A stretch of 64,000 nt of DNA from Curtobacterium flaccumfaciens (GCF_013359815.1 NZ_JABMCF010000039.1:372001-436000), one strand, 5' to 3'; positions 7,967-16,531 are shown, counted from the first letter of the stretch. Program-made: numbers and translations. Notes: a model not told the origin generated them from the letters alone.

Positions 7967-8817
7967 TCCTCCGTCGCCTGCGCGACGGTCGCGTCGTCGC
8001 TGTCCTGCTCGTGGTCGCGCTGGCCGTCGTCGTCCTGCTGAACCAGTTCGCCCCGACCCGCTCGGCCTACACCGCACGCGTGACCAACAGCGCGAACACG
8101 GCCGCGACCGCCCCGTACTTCACGTGCACGGGTGCCGTCGGCGCGGACACCGCGAACGCCCTGTTCGCCTACCGCCTGACCGAGGCCTCGGGTTCGCGGA
8201 CGGCCACCGACTGGTCGGGCCGCGGCGCGAACGGCACCTACCAGGGCACCATGACCGCGACCACGCCGAGCCCGAACGCCTGCCCGCGTGACAGCGGGAG
8301 CGCCTACGCGCTCAACGGTTCGACGAGCTACGTCTCCACCCCGCGCTCGTACGCCAACCCCACGACCTTCAGCGAGGAGGTCTGGTTCCGCACCACGGTC
8401 GCCGGCGGCATGCTCATCGGTTTCGGCAGCAGCCAGACCGGCGCGTCGAGCCAGCACGACCGGAAGCTCTACCTGACCACGACCGGCCAGCTTGCGTTCG
8501 GCACGTACAACGGCGCCACGCAGGTCCTCACCTCGCCGAAGGCCTACACCGACGGCGCCTGGCACCACACGGTGGCGACGATGTCGCCCACCAACGGCAT
8601 GCGCCTGTACGTCGACGGCACGCTCGTCGCGTCGAACGCGGCCTTCAAGAGCCCCGAGAACTTCACCGGGTACTTCCGCGTCGGCTACGACGTCGTCAGC
8701 GGGTGGCCGGGTGCCACGAACAACCCGTACTTCACCGGGTCGATGCGGTACGCCGCCGTCTACGGCACCGAGCTGACGGCCAGCCAGGTCGCCGCGCACG
8801 CGGCCGCCGGTTCCTGA
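7963..8817 (+). CDS. LamG-domain (concanavalin-like) surface protein
   Basis: A 284-residue exported protein translationally coupled to the peptidase gene (GTGA overlap). Residues 1-45 hold a basic start, a hydrophobic stretch (VVAVLLVVALAVVVLL) and SAYTARVTNSANTAAT, strikingly like the region after the signal in the TasA-like protein, so it is probably a second SipW-type substrate. Residues 70-280 form a LamG/laminin-G-like fold: GSAYALNGSTSYVSTP, EVWFRTT, DGAWHHTVATMSPTNGMRLYVDGTLV. Such domains bind glycans or proteins at the cell surface. Confidence 0.82.
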   Translation: MILRRLRDGRVVAVLLVVALAVVVLLNQFAPTRSAYTARVTNSANTAATAPYFTCTGAVGADTANALFAYRLTEASGSRTATDWSGRGANGTYQGTMTATTPSPNACPRDSGSAYALNGSTSYVSTPRSYANPTTFSEEVWFRTTVAGGMLIGFGSSQTGASSQHDRKLYLTTTGQLAFGTYNGATQVLTSPKAYTDGAWHHTVATMSPTNGMRLYVDGTLVASNAAFKSPENFTGYFRVGYDVVSGWPGATNNPYFTGSMRYAAVYGTELTASQVAAHAAAGS

Positions 8818-8830
8818 CGCACTGCCTGCC

Positions 8831-8873
8831 GGACTGGAGGCTCGTGGCCGTGCCCGCCACGAGCCTCCAGTCC
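8831..8873. repeat. family A inverted repeat, copy A1
   Basis: Arms 8831-8847 and 8857-8873 pair perfectly over 17 bp with a 9-base loop. The outer part GGACTGGAGG is the family A signature and the inner part is CTCGTGG/CCACGAG. It lies after the LamG gene and before mntP on the same strand and could act as a terminator. Confidence 0.85.
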
Positions 8874-8909
8874 GTCCCCTGGTCACGTCGAGAACGTGGG
8901 CCGGGTTCG

Positions 8910-8952
8910 CGGATCGGGCCCACCAACCCGCGGATTCGGGGCGACGAATCCC
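8910..8952 (+). promoter_or_regulatory. possible structured leader upstream of mntP
   Basis: Two nested complementary segments are visible: CGGGTT (about 8912-8917) with AACCCG (8925-8930), and GGATTCG (8932-8938) with CGAATCC (8945-8951). They could fold the 5' untranslated region of mntP. I do not see the conserved core of the yybP-ykoY manganese riboswitch by eye, so this is only a structured region. Confidence 0.3.
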
Positions 8953-9048
8953 GCTGATCAGGCCTTTTCGTGCTCGGGACCGTGCCAGGATCGTCAGGTC
9001 CTGAGACGTCGGAGTCTCCATCCGACCGTCTCGAAAGGCGCCTCCCCC

Positions 9049-9618
9049 ATGTCGTTCTGGGCCCTCTTCCTCATCGCGCTCGGCGTCTCCGCGGACGCCT
9101 TCGCCGTCGCCCTCGGCAAGGGCCTGCACATGAAGCGCTTCGACGTGCGGCACGCGATCGTGATCGCGCTGACGTTCGGGGTGTTCCAGGCGCTGATGCC
9201 TTTGCTCGGCTGGCTGCTCGGGTCGGCGTTCGCGCAGTACATCGCGGCCTTCGACCACTGGGTCGCGTTCGGGCTGCTCGCGCTGATCGGCGGGAAGATG
9301 CTGTGGGAGGCGTTCTCGAAGCACGAGGACACCGAGCAGGACACCGATCGGCTGCCGGTCCGGGAACTCCTCGTGCTGGCGGTCGCGACCAGCATCGACG
9401 CCCTGGCGGTGGGCGTCACCCTGGCGTTCCTGCCCGTCTCGATCGGCGGCGCGGTGCTGCTCATCGGCATCACCACCGCGGTGCTGTCGTTCGTCGGGGT
9501 CCTGGTCGGTCGCCGTGTCGGTGCCCGCTTCGGCAAGCCGGCGGAGATCGCGGGTGGTGTCGTCCTGATCCTGATCGGTCTGAACATCGTGCTGGAGCAC
9601 ACCGGCGTCATCGGCTGA
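9049..9618 (+). CDS. mntP: manganese efflux pump MntP
   Basis: A 189-residue, six-segment membrane protein of the expected length. The paired motifs SADAFAVALGKGL (about residues 13-25) and TSIDALAVGVTLA (about 114-126), each with a membrane-embedded aspartate, define the MntP/YebN Mn2+ exporter family. GAAAGG at 9033-9038 precedes ATG 9049. It exports Mn2+ to prevent toxicity. It faces the DUF4190 gene convergently across palindrome A2. Confidence 0.95.
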   Translation: MSFWALFLIALGVSADAFAVALGKGLHMKRFDVRHAIVIALTFGVFQALMPLLGWLLGSAFAQYIAAFDHWVAFGLLALIGGKMLWEAFSKHEDTEQDTDRLPVRELLVLAVATSIDALAVGVTLAFLPVSIGGAVLLIGITTAVLSFVGVLVGRRVGARFGKPAEIAGGVVLILIGLNIVLEHTGVIG

Positions 9619-9644
9619 GGCCACGGTCCGGAACCAGCCCCAGA

Positions 9645-9687
9645 CAGACCGGAGGCCCGTGGCGAGCTGCCACGGGCCTCCGGTCTG
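9645..9687. repeat. family A inverted repeat, copy A2
   Basis: The arms 9645-9663 and 9669-9687 pair perfectly over 19 bp with a 5-base loop (GAGCT). The inner stem is CCCGTGGC/GCCACGGG. It lies between the converging mntP and DUF4190 genes and probably terminates both. Confidence 0.88.
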
Positions 9688-9700
9688 GTGCTGGTGGGTG

Positions 9701-10033
9701 TCAGTAGCTGCCCATGCTGCCCGCCGGAGCGTTCGCGACGACAGCGATCACGAAGATGATCCAGATGATGCCGAAGACGAGCGACAGGGCGCTGATGATG
9801 ACGCCGGCGAGGGCCAGGCCGCGGCCGCGCTCCCCGGTCTTCTTGATCTGCGAGAGCGCGATGATCGACACCACGAGGCCTGCGATGTTCACCACGAAGG
9901 CCAGGACGAACCCGACGATCGCCATGACGTTGAAGCGGTCCGACGACGGCTGCATCGGAGCGCCGTAGGGCTGCCCGCCGGCGGCGTAGGGGTTCGGGTT
10001 CTGCTGGTTGTACTGGGGCGTGCCGTCACTCAT
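9701..10033 (-). CDS. DUF4190 domain-containing membrane protein
   Basis: A 110-residue protein. Residues 1-32 form a Gln/Asn/Pro/Tyr-rich cytoplasmic lead (YNQQNPNPYAAGGQPYG). It is followed by two membrane helices flanking the loop SQIKKTGERGRGLALAG, the hallmark of DUF4190. Such proteins are common small actinobacterial membrane proteins of unknown role. A GAGAGGA ribosome binding site precedes the ATG. Confidence 0.85.
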   Translation of the reverse strand: MSDGTPQYNQQNPNPYAAGGQPYGAPMQPSSDRFNVMAIVGFVLAFVVNIAGLVVSIIALSQIKKTGERGRGLALAGVIISALSLVFGIIWIIFVIAVVANAPAGSMGSY

Positions 10034-10130
10034 GGCGCCGCGTCCTCTCTGATCAGGGGGATGTCTACACAGGAAACGTACAGGACCAGCGGGCCGCGCG
10101 GGGCGGTGGGATCAGGCAGGACGGCACCCG

Positions 10131-11561
10131 TCAGATGTCGAGCACCCCGTCCACCGCGTCCGACCGGTCAGCGATGTGGCCGGTGGCGATCTCCTCCTCC
10201 AGGTGCACCGTGACGTAGGTCCAGTCCTCCACGTGCCCGGCGTCGTCGAACACCCGGTAGCGCCGACGGAGCCGCAGGTACGGCACGGCGCGGTGCTCGA
10301 ACGACACCACGAGCTCGGTCGCCGGCCACTCCCCCTCGACGGTGACCTCGACCGCCCGGTAGTCACTCGCCGACCGGCGGGGCTCCGGGTGGTCGCGGGT
10401 CCACAGGATGCCGGGCTGGTCGAGGGCCTCGAACACGTCCACGAGGTCCGCGACCGCGCGCTCCCGTGCGGCAGCATCCAGGTCGTGCAGCGGCCAGTGC
10501 GCGCCCTCGACGTCGGTCAGGTCGAAGCGCTCCGTCCACGGTGCGAGGGCTGCTTCCAGACGTTCCTGTTCGTCCTCCCACGACGTCTCGTCCTCGTCGC
10601 TCGCGGGGCGGGACGGCAGGTCATCGGTGGTGACGGCGCTGGGTAGGCCGGCAGCGACGTCGAGGTCGACCTCCCGAGCGTCGTAGTGGTAGGTCAACCC
10701 GCCCGTCGGATCGGGCGTGCGCCGGGGTCCGGTGGGCATGTACCGGATGGTGAGGACTGAGCCGGTACGGCGGACGTCCTCGACCAGGTGGTCGACGGCG
10801 ATCGTCGTCCGGCTGCCGTCGGTCCGGACGAGCACCAGTTCAGTCGACGGGGTCGGCAGGGGCGGAGCGGGTTCCGCCTGCGGTTCAGGCGGCGGGACGA
10901 AGCCGCCCTCGACGCCGCCGAAGCTGACGCTCCAGTACCGGGGCCCATCGTCGTCATCGTCGTCCAGCAGCTCGGGCTCGTCGTCCTCCGCCTCCTCGCC
11001 GGCAGCCAGCGCCGCCGCCCACTCCTCCGGTGACGGCCAGAACGGCTCCGACGGCGCCCAGGGCAGGGTCTCCGGGTCGACGCCGTCGAGCGGGTCGTCC
11101 GTGTCCTCGTCGTCCTCGACCGCCTCGTCGTCCTCCGGATCCTCGAGGCCCTCGTCCTCGGAGTCCTCGTCCTCGTCCTCGTCCTCGTCCTCACCCATCC
11201 ACATCGACGCGTCACGCGGGTCGCCGATCCACAACCCCTCGACGTCCGCCCCGAGCACGCGTCGATCACCGAGGTCGACGGTGCACGTCACCCCGGTCGG
11301 CGTGACGTGCACGGCGGTCCGAGACATCTCGTCGAGGTCGTCGCCCACCTCCTCGCGCGATCCGTAGACGACCCACGCGCCCCCGTCGGTCGCGAGGACC
11401 CCGACCTCGTCGACCGCACCGTCCGGCAACGGGGCGTCCGGCCACGTCACCCACCGCACGTCGTCGCCCGTGACGACCGCCGCGACCGGTCGCGTGGCGT
11501 CCGGCACGATCGTCGCGTCACCGACGCCGACGGCGTCGATCGGCTCGAGGAAGCTGCTCAT
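10131..11561 (-). CDS. hypothetical protein with highly acidic linker
   Basis: A 476-residue soluble protein of no recognised family. Residues 1-120 are beta-rich with repeated Trp/Val/Asp. Residues about 122-160 are a nearly uninterrupted Asp/Glu tract (GEDEDEDEDEDSEDEG...) coded by GTCCTC-type simple repeats on the plus strand, and a second tract DDDDDDG lies near residue 205. The C-terminal half resembles an immunity or sensor-like alpha/beta fold with many Trp and acidic residues. The start is supported by minus-strand TACGGT (11568-11573) six bases upstream of the ATG. A longer in-frame extension to 12782 overlaps a good plus-strand gene and is rejected. Confidence 0.8.
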   Translation of the reverse strand: MSSFLEPIDAVGVGDATIVPDATRPVAAVVTGDDVRWVTWPDAPLPDGAVDEVGVLATDGGAWVVYGSREEVGDDLDEMSRTAVHVTPTGVTCTVDLGDRRVLGADVEGLWIGDPRDASMWMGEDEDEDEDEDSEDEGLEDPEDDEAVEDDEDTDDPLDGVDPETLPWAPSEPFWPSPEEWAAALAAGEEAEDDEPELLDDDDDDGPRYWSVSFGGVEGGFVPPPEPQAEPAPPLPTPSTELVLVRTDGSRTTIAVDHLVEDVRRTGSVLTIRYMPTGPRRTPDPTGGLTYHYDAREVDLDVAAGLPSAVTTDDLPSRPASDEDETSWEDEQERLEAALAPWTERFDLTDVEGAHWPLHDLDAAARERAVADLVDVFEALDQPGILWTRDHPEPRRSASDYRAVEVTVEGEWPATELVVSFEHRAVPYLRLRRRYRVFDDAGHVEDWTYVTVHLEEEIATGHIADRSDAVDGVLDI

Positions 11562-11602
11562 GCAGCGACCGTACCGCGGCCCTGTGGCCGGCCCGTGAAC
11601 AG

Positions 11603-11640
11603 CCGGGAGGCCCGTGGCGGGCCCGCACCGCGCCTCCCGT
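11603..11640. repeat. degenerate family A inverted repeat, copy A3
   Basis: The left arm GCCGGGAGGCCCGTGG and right arm CCGCGCCTCCCG pair imperfectly. This copy lies between two divergent genes (starts 11561 and 11700), where a terminator is not expected. That argues that family A elements are repeats in their own right. Confidence 0.65.
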
Positions 11641-11699
11641 CCGCTCGTTGCCGGTCCACCTGCCGGACCCGCCGCAGCGGTCGGGCGCATGATGGGCGG

Positions 11700-12422
11700 A
11701 TGGCACGCATCCTCGTCACCGGATCCACCGACGGCCTCGGGCGGGGAACCGCCGACTCGCTGCTCCGCAGCGGGCACGACGTCGTCGTCCACGCGCGCAA
11801 CCGGGCCCGCGCCGAGGCGGTCGCCGACCTGGTGGAGCGCGGCGCCGAACTCGTCGTCGCCGACCTGGCGGACCGTGACGCCGTGATCGCCACCGCCCGG
11901 GAACTCGACGCCTGCACCCCGCTCGACGCCGTCGTGCACAACGCCGGCGTGATCTCGGGCCGTTCCCTGGTGCCCGTCAACGTCGTGGCGCCCTACCTGT
12001 TCACCGCGTTGCTGCGCTCGCCGGAGCGGCACGTGTACCTGAGCAGCGGGATGCACCGGGGTGGCCGCCCGCGCCTGGACACCGTCGACTGGACCGGCGC
12101 GTCGGAGACGAACTCGTACTCCGACACGAAGCTGTTCGTGACGGCGCTCGCCGCCGAGGTGCCGCTCCGACGCCCGGGCGTGCTGAGCAACGCCGTCGAC
12201 CCGGGCTGGGTGGCGACCAAGATGGGCGGGGCCGGCGCTCCGGACGACTTCGAGCTCGGACACCGCACGCAGGAGACGCTCGCGACCGACCCGGACCAAA
12301 CCGTGACGGGCGGTTACTGGTTCCACGGAGAGCGGCAGGAGCCGCATCCTGCGGTCGCCGACCAGCGGTTCCGCACCGAACTGCTCGACGCGCTCGCCGA
12401 GGCCACCGGCATCACGCTCTGA
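11700..12422 (+). CDS. short-chain dehydrogenase/reductase
   Basis: A 240-residue SDR: VTGSTDGLGRGTA near the N-terminus binds NAD(P), VVHNAGV is the structural NAG motif, and LSSGM followed by SYSDTKLFV supplies the catalytic Ser, Tyr and Lys. The late motif NAVDPGWVATKMGG is usual for the family. The substrate is unknown. The ATG at 11700 has no strong ribosome binding site. Confidence 0.85.
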   Translation: MARILVTGSTDGLGRGTADSLLRSGHDVVVHARNRARAEAVADLVERGAELVVADLADRDAVIATARELDACTPLDAVVHNAGVISGRSLVPVNVVAPYLFTALLRSPERHVYLSSGMHRGGRPRLDTVDWTGASETNSYSDTKLFVTALAAEVPLRRPGVLSNAVDPGWVATKMGGAGAPDDFELGHRTQETLATDPDQTVTGGYWFHGERQEPHPAVADQRFRTELLDALAEATGITL

Positions 12423-12519
12423 GTCGCTGACGGAACCGCCGCGACCGGTCGGGTGCTCCTGCGAAGGCGTTCGTCGCGCCCGGACGAGGATGGCGTCGAC
12501 ACGACGAACGGAGGACCCG

Positions 12520-13212
12520 GTGACCCTCGGCCTGCACAACGGATCGAGCGGGTGGCAGCGCGTGCGACGGCACGGCCTGCTCCTCGCGAACGTCGCTGTC
12601 TTCGTCGTGTGCTTCGTCGGCATGGTGTTCGCCGGGTGGCGGGTGTCCGCGGCGGACGCGCTGCAGCACGGCGAGGCGGCCGTGTCGCTCTGGGGCTTCC
12701 TGACGAGCGGTGACTTCGCCGAGGCGACCTTCGAGAACTGGGAGAGCGAGTTCCTGCAGATGGGCGCGTACATCGTGTTCACGGTGTTCCTGTTCCAGAA
12801 GGGGTCGAGCGAGTCCGAGCCCCTGGACGAACAGAGCCCGCAGGACGAGGACCCCCGCGAGCACGCCGACGACCCGAAGGCCCCGTGGCCCGTGCGCCGG
12901 GGCGGGATCGTGCTCGTGCTGTACGAGAACTCCCTGCTGATCCTGTTCGCGGTGCTGTTCCTCGGCAGTGTCGTCGGGCACGTGATCGGAGGCGCTGCGG
13001 CCTACAACGAGGAGCAGCTCGAGCACGGCGACAGCGTGGTCTCGGCGTGGGGCTACCTGGGCACGAGCCAGTTCTGGTTCGAGTCGATGCAGAACTGGCA
13101 GTCGGAGTTCCTGGTCATCTCGGTGATGGTGATCGCCACCGTGTCCCTGCGGCAACGAGGGTCGAGCCAGTCGAAGCCCGTGGCCGCACCGACGGAGCAG
13201 ACCGGGGCCTGA
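12520..13212 (+). CDS. DUF6766-like membrane protein with internal duplication
   Basis: A membrane protein of about 230 residues. Two halves repeat the same plan: a helix, then WGFL/WGYL, then FENWESEFLQMGAYIVFTVFL in the first half and MQNWQSEFLVISVMVIATVSL in the second, each followed by a basic KGSS/RGSS segment. A charged, acidic linker (DEQSPQDEDPREHADD) separates them. The pattern matches the DUF6766 family as I recall it; function is unknown. GTG 12520 with GGAGG at 12510-12514 is preferred over ATG 12490. Confidence 0.75.
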   Translation: MTLGLHNGSSGWQRVRRHGLLLANVAVFVVCFVGMVFAGWRVSAADALQHGEAAVSLWGFLTSGDFAEATFENWESEFLQMGAYIVFTVFLFQKGSSESEPLDEQSPQDEDPREHADDPKAPWPVRRGGIVLVLYENSLLILFAVLFLGSVVGHVIGGAAAYNEEQLEHGDSVVSAWGYLGTSQFWFESMQNWQSEFLVISVMVIATVSLRQRGSSQSKPVAAPTEQTGA

Positions 13213-13342
13213 GCCGACCCGGCTGACGATGATCGCGGGGTTTCCCCACCGCCCACGGGGGGGCAGCACCGGTGTGCGGGCGGACCCCCGCGGCGAGGCT
13301 GGTGTCGGGCAATAAGCTCGTCACCGACACGAAGAGGTCCGC

Positions 13343-14686
13343 ATGTACACCGCCGTCGCCACCCCGGGCGCACCCACCACCGTCCCCCGGTTCCGACCGT
13401 TCCGAGCCGTCGCCGACGGCAGCACCTGGCGGGCCTTCGCGTTCCACGCCGCGCACCTGCCGATCGCGATCGCCGCGCTGGCCTGGTTCGTCGTGGTGCT
13501 GGCCGTCGGCATCCCGGTGTCGCTGACCTGGGTCGGCCTGGTCGTCGCCGCGTTCCTGCTCGGTGGGTCGCACTGGTTCGCCGCGGTCACCCGCCGGATG
13601 TCCGCCGCGCTGCTCGGGCAGGTCGTCGTCGCCCCGGCACCGCCCCGTGCAGGTTCGACGCCGCTCGGCACCGCGTTCGCCCGGCTGTCGGACGGCCCCA
13701 CCTGGCGGGCGTTCGCGTACCTGCTCGCGGGGTTCGTGCTGACCACCACCACGTTCGCCGTCTCGACCGCTGTGCTCGTCAGTGGTCTGGGCGCGATGAC
13801 CCACGCGGCGTGGGGGCACTTCCTGCCGGCGCAGCGGGGCGCGGACGGCGAGCTCCACAGCGGTGCGCAGTTCCTCGGCGTGTACGTCGACACCCCGTCG
13901 CTGCAGGTCGCGTTCGCGGTGCTGGGCCTGCTCATCGTGCTGTTCCTCTGGCCCGCGGTGAACCACGGGCTCGCGGCACTGCAGCGTGTGGTCATCCGCG
14001 CCCTGCTCGGTGCCACCGCCCGCGACCTGCGGCTCCGCCAGGTCACGGCCTCGCGCGACGCCGCCGTGCTCGACGCCGACACCACCTTGCGCCGCATCGA
14101 GCGGGAGCTGCACGACGGCACCCAGGCCCGGCTCGTCGGCCTGGCGATGACCCTCGGCGACGCCCGCGACCGCCTGCAGACCGGCGCCGACCCGGACGCG
14201 GTCACCGCACTGGTCGACCGGGCGCACGCGTCGACCAAGGAGGCCCTGGTCGAGCTCCGCGCCCTGGCCCGCGGCATCCACCCGCCCGTCCTCGACGAGG
14301 GGCTCGAGGCCGCGCTGACCTCGGCGTGCTCCCGGACCCCGTTCCCCGTCGCGCTGTCGGTGGACCTGCCTGTCCGGCCGTCCCGCGTCGTCGAGGGCAT
14401 CGCGTACTTCGGGGTGCTCGAGCTGCTGACGAACGTGTCGAAGCACGCCGGAGCCTCGGCCACCGCCGTCCGGGTCGGCATGCTCGGCACCGACCTGCTC
14501 GTCGAGGTCGAGGACGACGGCCACGGCGGGGCACACGTCGCGCTCGGCACCCCCGACGGTCACGGCACCGGCCTGGCCGGGGTGCTCGAACGGCTGCGCG
14601 CCGTCGACGGCGACCTGCAGGTGGACAGCCCCGCCGGCGGCCCGACCCGCATCCGGATGCGCATGCCGAGCGGAGCCGAACGGTGA
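13343..14686 (+). CDS. sensor histidine kinase (HisKA_3 family)
   Basis: A 447-residue membrane kinase. About four membrane segments occupy residues 30-200, with an extracytoplasmic loop near 160-185. The dimerisation/phosphoacceptor box is IERELHDGTQARLVGLAM (His257). The ATP-binding domain shows LLTNVSKHAG (N box), VEDDGHGGA and GTGLAGVLERL. It should autophosphorylate His257 and pass the phosphate to Asp51 of the response regulator whose GTG overlaps its stop. GAAGAGG precedes the ATG and a TAAGCT -10 candidate lies at 13311-13316. Confidence 0.93.
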   Translation: MYTAVATPGAPTTVPRFRPFRAVADGSTWRAFAFHAAHLPIAIAALAWFVVVLAVGIPVSLTWVGLVVAAFLLGGSHWFAAVTRRMSAALLGQVVVAPAPPRAGSTPLGTAFARLSDGPTWRAFAYLLAGFVLTTTTFAVSTAVLVSGLGAMTHAAWGHFLPAQRGADGELHSGAQFLGVYVDTPSLQVAFAVLGLLIVLFLWPAVNHGLAALQRVVIRALLGATARDLRLRQVTASRDAAVLDADTTLRRIERELHDGTQARLVGLAMTLGDARDRLQTGADPDAVTALVDRAHASTKEALVELRALARGIHPPVLDEGLEAALTSACSRTPFPVALSVDLPVRPSRVVEGIAYFGVLELLTNVSKHAGASATAVRVGMLGTDLLVEVEDDGHGGAHVALGTPDGHGTGLAGVLERLRAVDGDLQVDSPAGGPTRIRMRMPSGAER

Positions 14687-15327
14687 GGATCGTCGTCGCC
14701 GACGACAACACGATCGTGCGCGAGGGGCTGACGTCCCTGCTGCGCGGTCGCGGGCACGAGGTCGTGCCGGTGTCGGACGGCGACGCCGCGGTGGCCGCCG
14801 TCGCGCACGGCGCGGTCGACGTCGTGGTGATGGACATCCGGATGCCGCCGACCCACACCGACGAGGGCGTCCGCGCGGCCATGCGGGTGAAGGACGTCCG
14901 GCCCGACGTCGGGGTGCTCCTGTTCTCGCAGTACGCCGAGGCGCAGTGGGCGCGGGCGCTGCTCGACGTCGCCACCGTCGGCGTCGGGTACCTGCTGAAG
15001 GACCAGGTCGCCGAGGTCGGCACCTTCATCGACTCGCTGCACCAGGTCGCAGCGGGCAACGTGGTGCTCGACCCCGAGGTGGCGGCCGCACTGGTCCAGG
15101 CGCCGCGTGCCACGAGCGGTCCGCTCGACTCGCTGACCGCCCGCGAGACCGACGTGCTGCGTCTGATGGCCGAGGGGCGGTCGAACGCCGCCATCGCGGA
15201 CACCCTGTTCCTGTCCGGCGGGACCGTCGAGAAGCACGTCACCGCCGTCTTCACCAAGCTCGGGCTCGAGGCGACGCCGAACGAGAACCGGCGGGTGCTC
15301 GCGGTCCTGCGGTTCCTGGCGGACTGA
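14683..15327 (+). CDS. NarL/LuxR family response regulator
   Basis: A 214-residue two-domain protein. The receiver domain (about 1-125) has the acidic pair ADD at residues 6-8, phosphoacceptor Asp51 in VVVMDIRMP, and Lys106 in GYLLKD. The LuxR-type HTH (about 145-205) reads LTARETDVLRLMAEGRSNAAIADTLFLSGGTVEKHV. It forms a pair with the upstream kinase (GTGA overlap). A perfect 54-bp palindrome begins 20 bases after its stop. Target genes are unknown. Confidence 0.94.
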   Translation: MRIVVADDNTIVREGLTSLLRGRGHEVVPVSDGDAAVAAVAHGAVDVVVMDIRMPPTHTDEGVRAAMRVKDVRPDVGVLLFSQYAEAQWARALLDVATVGVGYLLKDQVAEVGTFIDSLHQVAAGNVVLDPEVAAALVQAPRATSGPLDSLTARETDVLRLMAEGRSNAAIADTLFLSGGTVEKHVTAVFTKLGLEATPNENRRVLAVLRFLAD

Positions 15328-15347
15328 GCGGGGCCCTGGACGGGCGA

Positions 15348-15401
15348 CGGACCGGACGGGAGGCCCGTGGCGGGCCCGCCACGGGCCTCCCGTCCGGTCC
15401 G
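15348..15401. repeat. family A inverted repeat, copy A4: perfect 54-bp palindrome
   Basis: Every base from 15348 to 15374 pairs with 15375-15401, with no loop. The inner part is CCCGTGGCGGG/CCCGCCACGGG. It lies between the response regulator and LacI genes, both on the plus strand, so it may terminate the two-component transcript. Confidence 0.95.
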
Positions 15402-15461
15402 CACCACGCTGGTGCGGTAGGTTCCTGCCGAACGCAGTCCGCACGTGAGAGGGGGCGCCCG

Positions 15462-16502
15462 ATGGCGCAGGGGCACCGCTCTCCGCCCACGATGAGCGAC
15501 GTCGCCGCCGTGGCGGGTGTCTCGAAGAAGACCGTCTCGAACGTGCTGTCCGGCTACGAACACGTCTCCGTCCGCACCCGTGACCGCGTGATGGCCGCCG
15601 TCGACGAGCTCGGCTACGAGCTCAACGTCTCGGCCCGGAACTTCCGCGCCGGACGCTCCAAGGTGCTCGGCCTCGCGGTGCCGGAACTGCGGCAGGCGTA
15701 CTTCGCCGAACTCGCCGACGCCGTCATCCGCGCTGCCGGAGCCGTGGGCTACACGGTGCTCATCGAGCAGACCGCGAGCGGCGTGCGCGAGGCGGACGCG
15801 ATCACCCGGATGCGCGAGCACTCGATCGACGGCATCATCTACAGCCCGCTGACCGTCCGGCCGAGCGACGCCGCCGCACTCGAGGTGAAGTTCCCCCTCG
15901 TCGTGCTCGGTGAGCCGATCCCGGACGCCCCCGTGCCGTTCATCGCCATGTCGAACGCCGACGCGCTGCGGGACGCGACCGCGCACCTGCTCGACGCCGG
16001 CCGCCGGTCGATCGCGTTCATCGGCTCCGACCCGTCCGGCCCCGTGCGCACGGCGCAGGAGCGACTGCGGGGCTACCGCGAGGCGCTCGACGACCACGGC
16101 CTGCCGTTCGCGCCCGAGCGGGTGGTGCCGACCGCGCTGTGGCACCGGGCCGAGGGTGCGGCGGCCGCGCGCCAGCTCCTCGATGCCGGCCTGCCGGTCG
16201 ACGGGATCGTCTGCTGCAACGACGCGCTCGCGCTCGGGGCGATGAGTGCCCTGCAGCTCGCGGGCCGGACCGTGCCGGACGACGTCGCGGTCGTCGGGTT
16301 CGACGACATCGAGGAGTCGGCGTACTCGACCCCGGCGCTGACCACGGTGTCGGCCGACCTGGACCGCGTCGCGGCGACGGCGGTCGGGGTGCTCGTCGCC
16401 CAGCTCGAGGAGGGCGCCCCGGCGACGCCGGGGGTGCTGCGCTCCCCGCACGCACTCGTCGTCCGGGCGTCGTCCGGACCGTTGCGTCCGTTTGCTGCCT
16501 GA
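15462..16502 (+). CDS. LacI family transcriptional regulator
   Basis: A 346-residue sugar-responsive repressor. Residues 10-60 are the HTH and hinge (TMSDVAAVAGVSKKTVSNVLSG, then VMAAVDELGYELNVSARNFRAGRSKVLGLAVP). Residues 65-340 form the periplasmic-binding-protein-like effector domain, with DGIIYSPL, VVGFDDIEESAYSTPALTTV and a C-terminal LVVRASSGP. It probably represses the sugar import operon that starts 135 bases downstream through the dyad at 16566-16583. GAGAGGGGG precedes ATG 15462 and TAGGTT at 15418-15423 is a -10 candidate. Confidence 0.94.
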   Translation: MAQGHRSPPTMSDVAAVAGVSKKTVSNVLSGYEHVSVRTRDRVMAAVDELGYELNVSARNFRAGRSKVLGLAVPELRQAYFAELADAVIRAAGAVGYTVLIEQTASGVREADAITRMREHSIDGIIYSPLTVRPSDAAALEVKFPLVVLGEPIPDAPVPFIAMSNADALRDATAHLLDAGRRSIAFIGSDPSGPVRTAQERLRGYREALDDHGLPFAPERVVPTALWHRAEGAAAARQLLDAGLPVDGIVCCNDALALGAMSALQLAGRTVPDDVAVVGFDDIEESAYSTPALTTVSADLDRVAATAVGVLVAQLEEGAPATPGVLRSPHALVVRASSGPLRPFAA

Positions 16503-16531
16503 CCCGTTGACCACGGGTGCTCCCCGACCCC

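Noticed and set aside
10131..12782. A continuous 883-codon minus-strand frame covering the acidic protein and everything opposite 11562-12782
   Set aside because: The part beyond 11561 lies opposite a well-formed SDR gene (11700-12422) and reads as Arg/Gly/His-rich antisense sequence. The leaderless -10 box fixes the start at 11561.
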